Source: Conexibacter arvalis (lineage in GTDB: Bacteria; Actinomycetota; Thermoleophilia; Solirubrobacterales; Solirubrobacteraceae). From it: DNA of 64,000 bases. Position numbers and translations under genes: made by a program. Of this stretch, positions 17,242 through 25,496 are shown piece after piece; positions within the stretch are counted from its first letter, which is position 1, and every line of letters begins with the position of its first letter. A model generated the notes under the pieces. It did no database searches and was not told where the DNA came from. It saw nothing but the letters and a program-made list of their open reading frames with translations. Where the stretch lies: positions 908,182-972,181 of the forward strand of contig NZ_JACHNU010000001.1 in NCBI RefSeq assembly GCF_014199525.1, written 5' to 3'.

Positions 17242-18864
17242 TCAGCGCGTCAGCAGCCGATCGAGCGTGATCTCGGGGTGATCGCGCTCCAGCCGCTGGA
17301 GCACGAACTCGCTGCGGAAGACGGCGAGGTGGGTGCCGTCGGCGCGTACGAGCACCTCGGCTCCGGTCGCCTCGCGGACCGTCGGGACGTCCTCGGGCTC
17401 GGTCCGCCGCGCGACCGTCCACGGCGCCTCCTCCAGCCGCACGGCGGCGTTGAACTCGTGCTCCATGCGGTTGACGGCGACATCGAACTGGAGGCGGCCG
17501 ACGCCGGCCAGCACCGGCACCGGGTCGCCGGCGGCCTCGCGTCTGAGGACGTGGACGACGCCCTCCTCGTCGAGCTGCTCCAGCCCGCGGCGGAACTGCT
17601 TGTAGCGGGAGACGTCGCCGTTGCGGACGAACATGAAGAACTCGGGCGCCAGCGACGGGATCGCCGGGAAGCGCGCCGGCTCCTCGAGCCACAGCGTGTC
17701 GCCGACGCGCAGGTCCTGCGCCCCGACGACGCCGACGACGTCGCCCGGGAAGCCCTCCTCCAGCAGCGACCGCTCGCGGCCGAAGACCTCGTGCGCGTGG
17801 GCCATCGCGAGCGTGCGGCCGGTGCGCTCGTTGGTGACGCGCATGCCGCGCTCGAAGCGGCCGGAGCAGATCCGCACGAAGGCGATCCGGTCGCGGTGAC
17901 GCGGGTCCATGTTCGCCTGCACCTTGAAGACGAGCCCGGCGAACGGCGCCTCCAGCTCCCGCACGCCGTTCGGCTCGCCGGCGGCGTCGACCTCGTGGCG
18001 CGGCGCCGGCGCCGGCGCGATCGCGACGAGCGCGTCGAGCAGCGGTCCGACGCCGAAGTTGGAGACGGCCGAGCCGAAGAACAGCGCGGTCGCGCGGCCG
18101 TCGCGGAACGCGGCGTCGTCGAACTCCTCGTCGACGGCGTCGAGCAGCTCCAGCTCCTCGCGCGCGGTCGCCCACGCGCCCTCGTCGGCGCCCGCGGCGC
18201 TCTCGGCGTCGAGCACCTCGACCGGCGCGATCGTCGCGCCGCCGCTGGTGCGCGTGAAGCGGTGGAAGAGGTCGGTTCTGCGGTCGATCACGCCCTCGAA
18301 GGAGCCCGGCAGGCCGACCGGCCAGTTGAGCGGGATCGCCTCCAGGTCGAGCACGCTCGCGAGGTGGTCGAGCACCTCCAGCGGCTCCATGCCGGGGCGG
18401 TCGTACTTGTTGACGAAGGTCAGCAGCGGGATCCTGCGCGCCCGCGCGACCTCGAACAGCCGCAGCGTCTGCGGCTCGACGCCCTTCGCCGCGTCGATCA
18501 GCATCACGGCCGCGTCGACAGCCGACAGCACGCGCAGCGTGTCCTCGGAGAAGTCCTTGTGGCCGGGCGTGTCGAGCAGGTTGAAGACGGTGCCGGCGTG
18601 CTCGAAGCGGAGCACCGTCGAGGAGACCGAGATCCCGCGTCGCTTCTCCAGCTCCATCCAGTCGGAGGTCACCTCGCGCCGGCCCTGTCTCGCCTTCACC
18701 GAGCCGGCCTCGGCGCCGCCGAGCGCGCCGGCGTACAGCAGCAGCTTCTCCGTCAGCGTCGTCTTGCCGGCGTCGGGATGGGAGATGATCGCGAACGTCC
18801 GCCGACGCGCCGCTTCCGCGGCGATCGATCCGGTCGCCGCGGGGGCGGGTGGCGCGCTGCTCAT
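17242..18864 (-). CDS. prfC: Peptide chain release factor 3
   Basis: 540 residues from ATG 18864; an in-frame ATG at 18873 would add three residues. Translational GTPase: G1 SHPDAGKTTL near residue 29, G3 DTPGHKD, G4 NKYD; then domain II (VFKVQANMDPRHRDRIAFVRICSG) and the RF3-specific C-terminal domain ending LQRLERDHPEITLDRLL. RF3 uses GTP to recycle RF1/RF2 after peptide release. Compared with EF-G it lacks domains IV-V, as expected for this length. Divergent from the flavoprotein gene by 59 bases. Confidence 0.95.
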   Translation of the reverse strand: MSSAPPAPAATGSIAAEAARRRTFAIISHPDAGKTTLTEKLLLYAGALGGAEAGSVKARQGRREVTSDWMELEKRRGISVSSTVLRFEHAGTVFNLLDTPGHKDFSEDTLRVLSAVDAAVMLIDAAKGVEPQTLRLFEVARARRIPLLTFVNKYDRPGMEPLEVLDHLASVLDLEAIPLNWPVGLPGSFEGVIDRRTDLFHRFTRTSGGATIAPVEVLDAESAAGADEGAWATAREELELLDAVDEEFDDAAFRDGRATALFFGSAVSNFGVGPLLDALVAIAPAPAPRHEVDAAGEPNGVRELEAPFAGLVFKVQANMDPRHRDRIAFVRICSGRFERGMRVTNERTGRTLAMAHAHEVFGRERSLLEEGFPGDVVGVVGAQDLRVGDTLWLEEPARFPAIPSLAPEFFMFVRNGDVSRYKQFRRGLEQLDEEGVVHVLRREAAGDPVPVLAGVGRLQFDVAVNRMEHEFNAAVRLEEAPWTVARRTEPEDVPTVREATGAEVLVRADGTHLAVFRSEFVLQRLERDHPEITLDRLLTR

Positions 18865-18923
18865 GCCCCTCATGGTGGCAGCCGCACCGACCGCCCGCTG
18901 CCACCGGACTAGAGTGGGGCGGC

Positions 18924-20087
18924 ATGGCAGATCTCCACGCAAGCGACTCCACCGCCACCCGCGTCCTGATCGCCGGGGGCGGCATCGCGGCCGTCGAGAC
19001 GCTGCTGGCACTGCGCGCCGCCCCGCGCGGCGGGCAGCTGGCGGTCACGCTCGTCTCGGCCGGCGACCAGCTCGAGTACCGGCCGCTGAGCGTGCTGGAG
19101 CCGTTCGGGCCGGCGCCGCTGCGGCGCTACCCGCTCGAGCGGATCTGCGCCGAGCACGACGCGACGCTCGTGTGCGACCGCGTCGTCGCGGTCGACGGCG
19201 ACGACAGAGCGGTGCGGCTCGCCGGCGGCGGCGCGCTGCCCTACGACGCGCTCGTCGTCGCGGTCGGCGCGCGGCGCGAGCCGGTGCTGGCGCATGCCCA
19301 CACCTTCCGCGCCGAGGACGACGGGGACGGCACGCAGTGGATCGTGCGCGAGCTCGAGCAGCAGCTCGCCCGCAACGTCACGTTCGTGGTGCCGGAGGGC
19401 AGCGGCTGGTCGCTGCCGCTCTACGAGCTGGCGCTGCTGACCGCCCGCCACGCGGAGGCGAGAGGGATCGGCGACGTCGCGCTGACGCTCGTCACGTGCG
19501 AGCCGGAGCCGCTCGCGATCGTCGGCGGCGAGGCCAGCGCGGCCGTCGGGCGCCTGCTCGGCCGCGCCGACGTGCGCGTGCTCGCGGGCCGCCGCGCCGT
19601 CGCGTGGGACGGACGCATCGTCACGCTCGACCCGTCCGACGCGGAAGGGCCGCTCGTCGCCGACCGCGTGATCGCGCTGCCGCGCCTGCACGGCCCGGCG
19701 ATCGAGGGCCTGCCGGCCGACGAGCGCGGGTTCATCGAGGTCGACGGCCACATGCGCGTGCCGGGCCTCGACGGCGTCTACGCCGTCGGCGACGCGACGA
19801 CCGTCCCCGTCAAGCTGGGCGGCCTCGCCGCCCAGCAGGCCGACCTCGCCGCCGCCCTGATCGCCCGCGCCGCGGGCCCCGACGCCTCCCGTTCGGCGGT
19901 CCTGCGCGCGATCCTCCTGACCGGCAGCGCGCCGCTCTACATACAGGCGCTGATCGAGGGCGACCACCCGAAGGCCTCCTCCGTCTCCAAGGAGCCGCCG
20001 TGGTCGCCGCCGCAGAAGGTCGCCGCCCGCTACCTCGCGCCCTACCTGGAGGGCTGGCAGGAGCGGGCGTCGGGCGGCGACGCGTAG
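18924..20087 (+). CDS. NAD(P)/FAD-dependent oxidoreductase (NDH-2 / sulfide-quinone-reductase-like)
   Basis: 387 residues. N-terminal Rossmann FAD motif GGGIAAVE near 18-25, second dinucleotide region around FVVPEGSGWSLPLYE (about 153-167), and a C-terminal FAD contact PGLDGVYAVGDATT near 280. The LEYRPLSVLEPFG stretch after strand two resembles sulfide:quinone and type II NADH dehydrogenases. No cysteine pair that would support sulfide oxidation is evident, so quinone or other acceptors are equally possible. The last 46 bp overlap the convergent btuD gene. Confidence 0.8.
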   Translation: MADLHASDSTATRVLIAGGGIAAVETLLALRAAPRGGQLAVTLVSAGDQLEYRPLSVLEPFGPAPLRRYPLERICAEHDATLVCDRVVAVDGDDRAVRLAGGGALPYDALVVAVGARREPVLAHAHTFRAEDDGDGTQWIVRELEQQLARNVTFVVPEGSGWSLPLYELALLTARHAEARGIGDVALTLVTCEPEPLAIVGGEASAAVGRLLGRADVRVLAGRRAVAWDGRIVTLDPSDAEGPLVADRVIALPRLHGPAIEGLPADERGFIEVDGHMRVPGLDGVYAVGDATTVPVKLGGLAAQQADLAAALIARAAGPDASRSAVLRAILLTGSAPLYIQALIEGDHPKASSVSKEPPWSPPQKVAARYLAPYLEGWQERASGGDA

Positions 20088-20857
20088 GCGCTCGGCGCCA
20101 GGAAGCGGATCGCGGGGCGGCCGGGGCCGGCGGCGTCGGGGAGGACCTCGGCGGCGACCTCGTAGACGTCGGCGATCAGCGCCGGGGTGAGGACGTCGGC
20201 GGGGCGGCCCGCGGAGACGAGGCGGCCCGCTCTCAGGACGATCACGCGGTCGCAGAAGAGCGCCGCGAGGTTGAGGTCGTGGAGCGCGACGACCGTCGTC
20301 AGCGGCAGCCGGCCGACGAGCGCGAGCAGGTCGAGCTGATGGCGCACGTCGAGGTGGTTTGTCGGCTCGTCGAGCAGCAGCTCGCGCGGCTCCTGGGCCA
20401 GCGCGCGGGCGATCTGGACGCGCTGCTGCTCGCCGCCGGAGAGCGTGCGCCAGCGGCGGTCGCGCAGCGCGGACGTGCCGGTCTCGGCGAGCGCGCGCTC
20501 GACGGCGCGCGCGTCGGCGTCCGCGTCGCCCGACCAGCTGCCGCGATGCGGGATCCGGCCGAGCCGCACGACCTGCTCGGCGGTCAGGTCGACCTCGGTC
20601 GACGCCTGCTGCTCGACGACCGCGACCCGCCGTGCGACCTCGCCGCGGCGCAGTGTCCGCAGCTCGCGCCCGTCGAGCAGGACCGCGCCGCCGTCCGTGC
20701 CGCGCAGCCCCGCCAGCAGCCGCAGCAGCGACGACTTGCCCGAGCCGTTGGGGCCGAGCAGCCCGAGCGTCTCGCCGTCGCGCAGCGCGACCGAGACGCC
20801 GTCGACGATCAGCCGCCCGCCGGCCGACCAGCTGACCTCTCTCGCGGCCAGCGTCAT
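20042..20857 (-). CDS. btuD: Cobalamin ABC transporter ATP-binding protein
   Basis: 271 residues. Walker A GPNGSGKSS, signature LSGGEQQRVQIARAL, Walker B ELLLDEPTNHLD, and ALHDLN H-loop, the pattern of FecE/BtuD/FhuC ATPases for metal chelates. Its operon begins with a cobalamin riboswitch, so vitamin B12 import is the best assignment. The start ATG (20857) lies inside a 14-bp inverted repeat. Confidence 0.88.
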   Translation of the reverse strand: MTLAAREVSWSAGGRLIVDGVSVALRDGETLGLLGPNGSGKSSLLRLLAGLRGTDGGAVLLDGRELRTLRRGEVARRVAVVEQQASTEVDLTAEQVVRLGRIPHRGSWSGDADADARAVERALAETGTSALRDRRWRTLSGGEQQRVQIARALAQEPRELLLDEPTNHLDVRHQLDLLALVGRLPLTTVVALHDLNLAALFCDRVIVLRAGRLVSAGRPADVLTPALIADVYEVAAEVLPDAAGPGRPAIRFLAPSAYASPPDARSCQPSR

Positions 20858-20891
20858 GTCATGACACGATCGTCGACGTCATGACATGACG
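20852..20891. repeat. 14-bp perfect inverted repeat at the btuC-btuD junction
   Basis: CGTCATGTCATGAC (20852-20865) is the exact reverse complement of GTCATGACATGACG (20878-20891). Each arm contains the palindrome GTCATGAC, the two centres being exactly 20 bp apart, about two helical turns, as in dimer-dimer operators. It also covers the btuD start codon, so a role as an RNA hairpin limiting btuD translation is an alternative. Confidence 0.65.
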
Positions 20892-20923
20892 CGGAGGAGG
20901 AGAGACGCGCACGCCCGCTCGGC

Positions 20924-22090
20924 TCACGCCGCCCGCCCCCGACGCGCGAGGATCAACGCGAAGGCCGGCACGCCGAGCAGCGCCGTGACGACCCCGACCG
21001 GCAGCTCCTGCGGCTCGAACAGCGTGCGCGCCGCGGTGTCGACCCAGACGAGGAAGATCGCGCCGGCGAGCGCCGTGATCGGCAGCAGCCGGCGGTGGAC
21101 CGGGCCGACGAGGATCCGCGCGGCATGCGGCAGCACCAGGCCGACGAAGCCGATCGCGCCGGCCGCGCTCACCAGCACGGCGGCCAGCAGCGCCGTCGTC
21201 GCGAGCAGGAGCGCCCGCACCCGCCGCACCGCGACGCCGAGCGTGGCGGCCGCGTCCTCGCCGAAGGCGAAGGCGTCGAGGGCGTCGGCCTGCGTCAGGC
21301 ACAGCGCGAGGCCGAGCGCGCAGACCGCGCCGCACAGCGCCACGTCGCCCCAGCCGGCGCCGCCGAGCGAGCCGAGCAGCCAGAACAGCACGCCGCGCGT
21401 CTGCTCCGCGTCGGCCGAGGAGAAGACGACGAAGGTCGTCACCGCCGCGAACAGCTGGGTGCCCGCGACGCCGGCGAGCACGACCCGGTCGGGGCCGCCG
21501 CCGGCGGCCGCGGCCAGCGCCAGGACGAGCGCGAAGGCGGCGAGCGCGCCGGCGAAGGCGCCGCCCGAGAGCGCGATCGCGCCGCCGCCGACGCCCGCGA
21601 CGACGACCAGCACCGCGCCGGTCGAGGCGCCGGAGGAGATCCCGAGCACGAACGGGTCGGCGAGCGGGTTGCGCAGCAGCGACTGGAGGATCGCGCCGCA
21701 GATCGCCAGCCCGGCGCCGCAGACCGCCGCCAGCAGCGTGCGCGGCAGGCGCAGCTCCCAGACGATCCCCTCCTCGATCCGCGTCACGCCGGCGTCGCCG
21801 AGGCCGAGCTGCTGGGCGACGACCGCGTAGACGTCGCGCAGCGCGAGGTCGGCCGGGCCGATCGTGATCGCGACCGCGATCGACAGCAGCAGCGCCGCCG
21901 CGCCCGCGGCGCCGAGCAGCCACGGGCGCGCGGCGCCGCCGCCGGCCGCGCGCCCCCGCAGGCCGCCGCCGGCCCGGCCGCGCAGGCCGCTGGCGACGCT
22001 CCGGCCGCGCCACCGCGGCTCACGGCCAGCCGGATCCGGCGCCTGCGACGGCGCCGCGGGATCGGGCTGGGGCGGCGCCGTCGCGCTCAC
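20924..22090 (-). CDS. btuC: Cobalamin/iron-chelate ABC transporter permease (FecCD family)
   Basis: 388 residues from GTG 22090, which overlaps the methyltransferase stop (GTGA). About 55 residues of Pro/Gly/Arg-rich cytoplasmic leader, then roughly ten membrane helices. Family marks include LRLPRTLLAAVCGAGLAICG, QSLLRNPLADPFVLGISSGA and GFVGLVLPHAAR (the ATPase-contacting loop). The N-terminal extension is longer than usual. Confidence 0.9.
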   Translation of the reverse strand: MSATAPPQPDPAAPSQAPDPAGREPRWRGRSVASGLRGRAGGGLRGRAAGGGAARPWLLGAAGAAALLLSIAVAITIGPADLALRDVYAVVAQQLGLGDAGVTRIEEGIVWELRLPRTLLAAVCGAGLAICGAILQSLLRNPLADPFVLGISSGASTGAVLVVVAGVGGGAIALSGGAFAGALAAFALVLALAAAAGGGPDRVVLAGVAGTQLFAAVTTFVVFSSADAEQTRGVLFWLLGSLGGAGWGDVALCGAVCALGLALCLTQADALDAFAFGEDAAATLGVAVRRVRALLLATTALLAAVLVSAAGAIGFVGLVLPHAARILVGPVHRRLLPITALAGAIFLVWVDTAARTLFEPQELPVGVVTALLGVPAFALILARRGRAA

Positions 22091-22941
22091 TTCACGCCGA
22101 GCACGACGTAGTCGTCGAGCAGCTGCCACGCCGTGCCCGCCTCGGCGAAGCCGGCCTGTGCCAGCGCCGCGACGTGGAAGTCGACGGCGGTCGGCGGCGG
22201 CGACGGGCGGCCGTCGAAGCGGCGGTCGCGCTCGGCCGCCAGCAGCTCCGCGCCCGGCCGTGCCCGCGCCGCCGCCCACCACGCATCCCACGTCGGCGCG
22301 CCGGCGGCGTGCGCGCGCCGCTGCGTCGCCTCGTCGTGGATCGCGGCGAACCGCCGCAGCGCCGGCGAGCGGCTGTCGAAGCGGAAGTGGTCGCCGTTCA
22401 GCAGCACGCCGCCGTCGCGCAGCAGCGTCGCCGCCTCGGCGTAGACGCGCACGAGCTGGTCGGGCGCGAGCCAGTGGAGCGCCGTCGTCGAGACGAAGGC
22501 GTCGGGGGTCTCGCCGCCGAGCGCGTCGCGCACGAGCGCCGGCCATCCCTCTGCGGCGAGGTCGGCGTCGAGCAGCGTCAGGCGGTCGCCGTGGAGCGGG
22601 TCGAACGCGCGCGAGGCGAGGTCGAGCAGCAGCGGGTCGTGGTCGACGCCGAGCACCCGCGCGCCTGGCAGCGCGTCGAGCACGCGGGCGCTCAGCGAGC
22701 CCGGCCCGCAGGCGAGGTCGACGACCAGCGGCGCCGGTCCGCAGGCCAGCTCCAGCAGCTCGACGACGATCCGGAAGCGCCCCTCGCGATCGGCGATGTA
22801 CGCCGCCTGCTGCTCGTCCCAAGCGGCGAGCAGGCCGGCGGGGGTGGAGAGGTCGGCGGTGGCGTGCGGTGCGGCGGCGGGCGGTGCGGCGGCGGGCGGT
22901 GCGGCGGCCGGCGGTGCGGCGGCCGGGTCGAGCGCGGTCAT
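22087..22941 (-). CDS. Class I SAM-dependent methyltransferase inside the B12 uptake operon
   Basis: 284 residues. N-terminal Ala/Pro repeat (PPAAA units, about residues 9-25) then a methyltransferase domain: motif I VVDLACGPGSLSARVL (near 73), acidic VLGVDHD, and the DAFVSTTALHWL loop. Start overlaps the btuF stop and its own stop overlaps the btuC start, so it is translationally locked into the riboswitch operon. Substrate unknown; context suggests corrinoid or one-carbon metabolism, but a housekeeping small-molecule methyltransferase cannot be excluded. Confidence 0.8.
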   Translation of the reverse strand: MTALDPAAAPPAAAPPAAAPPAAAPHATADLSTPAGLLAAWDEQQAAYIADREGRFRIVVELLELACGPAPLVVDLACGPGSLSARVLDALPGARVLGVDHDPLLLDLASRAFDPLHGDRLTLLDADLAAEGWPALVRDALGGETPDAFVSTTALHWLAPDQLVRVYAEAATLLRDGGVLLNGDHFRFDSRSPALRRFAAIHDEATQRRAHAAGAPTWDAWWAAARARPGAELLAAERDRRFDGRPSPPPTAVDFHVAALAQAGFAEAGTAWQLLDDYVVLGVK

Positions 22942-24008
22942 CTGCCCGCCACCCCCAGTCTGCGCAGCCCGGCGGCGACCGTCTCGATCGCGTCGACGTT
23001 GCGCAGCGACGGATCCATGTCGGAGCCGGCGAGCACGACGTACCGTCTCTCGCGCACCGCCGTCAGCCGCTTCGCGACCGGGTCGCGCTCGAGGAACCTG
23101 ATCTTCGCCTCGGCGCTGTCGCCCTCGTCGCCGCGCGTCAGGTCGGCGAGCACGAGCACGTCGGGATCGCGGTCGAGGATCGCCTCCCACGAGATCTCCG
23201 GCCACAGCTGTCTGTTGTCGGCGAAGGCGTTGTCGGCGCCGAGCGCGCGCGTGACGATCCCGGGCGCGCCGCAGCAGCCGGCGATGTACGGCGCCTTCGT
23301 CGCCGAGTACCACCACATCAGCGAGACCCCCTCGGCGTCGAGGCCGTCGGCCGCTCTCGCCTGGCGCGCTCTCAGCGACTCAACCAGCCGCTCGCCGCGC
23401 TCGGCCACGCCGAAGATCCGCGCGAGGTCGCCGATCTCGGCGTAGAGGTCGTCGAGCGTCAGCTCGTCCTCCTGCGTCGCCTCCTGCCCGCCGCACTCCG
23501 ACGCCGACTGGTAGGTCGGCACGCCGAGGCGCTCGAAGCGGTCGCGCGGGGCGACGCCCTCGTCGGTGAACGACCAGTCGAAGGTCGCGTAGACGAAGTC
23601 GGGATCGTCCTTCAACACCCGCTCGAAGGAGGGGAAGTCCCGGCTGATCACCGGCACCTTCGCGTTCTCCTCCGCCAGGCTCGGCAGCACCGGGTCGTTC
23701 CACGACGCGCTGCCGGCGAGCCGGTCGGCGAGTCCGAGCGTCAGCAGCAGCTCGGTCGCCGGCTGGTTGATCGAGATCGCCCGCTCCGGCGGCGCCTCGA
23801 CGACCACCTCGCGGCCGCAGTTCTCCAGCCGCACCGGGAAGCCGGCGTCGGATGGCGCGGCGGCGGTCGCCGCGGCCTTTGCGCCGGCGGTGGTCGTGCC
23901 GGCGGCGGTCGCGGAGGGCGCGTCCGAGGATCCGCAGCCGGCGAGCGGGATCGCCGCGAGCGCGGCGGCGAGGGACAGGAGGGGGACGGTGCGAGCGCGC
24001 TTGGACAC
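22938..24008 (-). CDS. btuF: Cobalamin-binding lipoprotein of the ABC importer
   Basis: 356 residues from GTG 24008 with AAAGG upstream. Lipobox LAGC with Cys25, a Thr/Ala-rich tether (about 30-55), then a class III binding-protein fold: RAISINQPATELLLTLGLADRLAGSA region, long central helix, and C-terminal lobe with DPDVLVLADL. First gene after the cobalamin riboswitch. The length and the ECGGQEATQ and CCGAPG cysteines are unusual and could form an extra disulfide. Confidence 0.85.
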   Translation of the reverse strand: MSKRARTVPLLSLAAALAAIPLAGCGSSDAPSATAAGTTTAGAKAAATAAAPSDAGFPVRLENCGREVVVEAPPERAISINQPATELLLTLGLADRLAGSASWNDPVLPSLAEENAKVPVISRDFPSFERVLKDDPDFVYATFDWSFTDEGVAPRDRFERLGVPTYQSASECGGQEATQEDELTLDDLYAEIGDLARIFGVAERGERLVESLRARQARAADGLDAEGVSLMWWYSATKAPYIAGCCGAPGIVTRALGADNAFADNRQLWPEISWEAILDRDPDVLVLADLTRGDEGDSAEAKIRFLERDPVAKRLTAVRERRYVVLAGSDMDPSLRNVDAIETVAAGLRRLGVAGR

Positions 24009-24089
24009 GCGGTGCCTTTCGATCTGGGACCCGATCGCGGAGCCCGTTGGACGATCCGGCACGACGGCGCAGGGGATGCGCCGGCGGGC

Positions 24090-24262
24090 CGCAAGCCAGC
24101 AGGTCTTCGGGCTCGGGATCGTCCGGCCGGAGCGCCTTCCCGGTCCCCTCGCGGGGCCAGTGGCCGATGCTCCGCCCGTCCCCCATACCGCTGCGCGTCA
24201 GCTCCGGCTTCTCACCGGATTCCCTGACCCACGGGTGGGTGCGACTGGCTCGCGCGGCACCT
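24090..24262 (-). ncRNA. Cobalamin riboswitch
   Basis: On the minus strand the region upstream of btuF carries the canonical pieces in order: GGGAATCCGGTGAGAAGCC (P3/J region), GCTGACGCGCAGCGGTA, GGCCACTGG, and the B12 box GAGCCCGAAGACCTGCTGGC at 24095-24114. A TAAGGT -10 candidate lies at 24259-24264. Adenosylcobalamin binding would be expected to repress btuF and the genes behind it; about 80 bases remain between the aptamer and the GTG start for an expression platform. Confidence 0.9.
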
Positions 24263-24331
24263 TAGCGGAAGTCGCGCAGTGCGCACGCCCGCGGCGCGCC
24301 ATCCGCCCCCGAGCGCGAGCTCGTCGCCGAG

Positions 24332-25492
24332 CTATGCGAGCGGCCGCGCCCAGACGCCGCGCGCCAGGACGCCCGCGAGCGCGAGGTCGTCGCCGAGCAC
24401 CACGAGGTCGGCGTCGCGGCCGGGCGCGATCGAGCCCTTGCGGTCGGCGATCCCGAGCAGCTGCGCCGGGGTCGTCGCGGCCATGCGCGCGGCCTGCTCG
24501 ACCGGCACGCCGCAGAACGCGACCGCGTTGCGCAGCGCGCCCTCCATCGTCAGCGCCGCCCCGGCGATCGTCTCCGCGCCCGCCAGGGTCGCGCGGCCGC
24601 CGGCGACCGCGATCGCCCGCCCGCCGAGACGGTAGTCGCCGTCGGGAAGCCCGGTCGCCTCGATCGCGTCGGTCACCAGCAGCGTCCGCTCCGCGCCCTT
24701 CAACCGCTGCAGCAGCCGCACCATCACGGGGTCGACGTGGACGCCGTCGGCGATCACCTCGCAGGCGAGCGCGGGGAGGTCGAGCGCGGCCGCGAGCAGG
24801 CCGGGGTCGCGATGGTGGAGCGGGCGCATCGCGTTGAAGGCGTGCGTGACGGCGCGCGCGCCGGCCGCGACCGCCCGCTCGACCTCGGCGTAGCTGGCGT
24901 CGCTGTGGCCGAGCGCGACGAGCGCGCCGGCGTCGCGCAGCCGCGCGATCAGCGCGAGCGCGCCCGGCAGCTCCGGCGCGATCGTCATCGAGCGGACGGG
25001 CCCGGCCGCCAGCAGCGCGTCGAGCGCCGCGGCGTCGGGGTCGAGGAATGCGGCGCCGTCCATCGCGCCCGGCCAGCGCGCGCTCAGGAACGGCCCTTCG
25101 AGGTGGGCGCCGAGCACCTCCGCGACCCCGTCGAGCGGCGCGGCGTGCGCGACCTCGATCGCCTCCAGCGCGCCGACCAGCTCGTCGACCGGCGCGGCGA
25201 CCGTGCTCGCCAGCAGCGCGGTCGTCCCGTGCGCGGCGTGGAAGCGCGCCGCCGCGCGCACCTCGTCGGGATCGGTCGTGTTGAACTGCGCCCCGCCGCC
25301 GCCGTGGACGTGGAGGTCGACGAAGCCGGGCAGCAGCCAGCGGTCGGCGAGGTCGACGACCTCCGCGGCCCCGCCGCCCGCGCCGTCGACCTCCGCCACC
25401 GCCGCGATCCGCCCGGCGCGCACGACGACGTCGGCGGCGCGGACGCCGCCGGGCGTGACGACGCGCCCGCCGCGCAGGATCAGGTCGCCCAT
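24332..25492 (-). CDS. nagA: N-acetylglucosamine-6-phosphate deacetylase
   Basis: 386 residues. Amidohydrolase fold with metal and substrate motifs in the expected order: PGFVDLHVHGGGG, LEGPFL (metal Glu), ALGHSDA, VTHAFNAM, DGVHVDP and the catalytic Asp in LLVTDAIEA. Converts GlcNAc-6-phosphate to glucosamine-6-phosphate and acetate. Four bases downstream of a sugar-binding lipoprotein gene and controlled, most likely, by the divergent GntR regulator. Confidence 0.93.
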   Translation of the reverse strand: MGDLILRGGRVVTPGGVRAADVVVRAGRIAAVAEVDGAGGGAAEVVDLADRWLLPGFVDLHVHGGGGAQFNTTDPDEVRAAARFHAAHGTTALLASTVAAPVDELVGALEAIEVAHAAPLDGVAEVLGAHLEGPFLSARWPGAMDGAAFLDPDAAALDALLAAGPVRSMTIAPELPGALALIARLRDAGALVALGHSDASYAEVERAVAAGARAVTHAFNAMRPLHHRDPGLLAAALDLPALACEVIADGVHVDPVMVRLLQRLKGAERTLLVTDAIEATGLPDGDYRLGGRAIAVAGGRATLAGAETIAGAALTMEGALRNAVAFCGVPVEQAARMAATTPAQLLGIADRKGSIAPGRDADLVVLGDDLALAGVLARGVWARPLA

Positions 25493-25496
25493 CGGC

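Noticed and set aside
22860-22925. GC-rich triplet-like repeat near the methyltransferase start as a DNA repeat element
   Set aside because: It is in frame and encodes the Ala/Pro N-terminal repeat of the protein.
23380-24186. Open frame across the btuF leader
   Set aside because: It covers the cobalamin riboswitch and is a shadow of btuF with Arg-rich low complexity.
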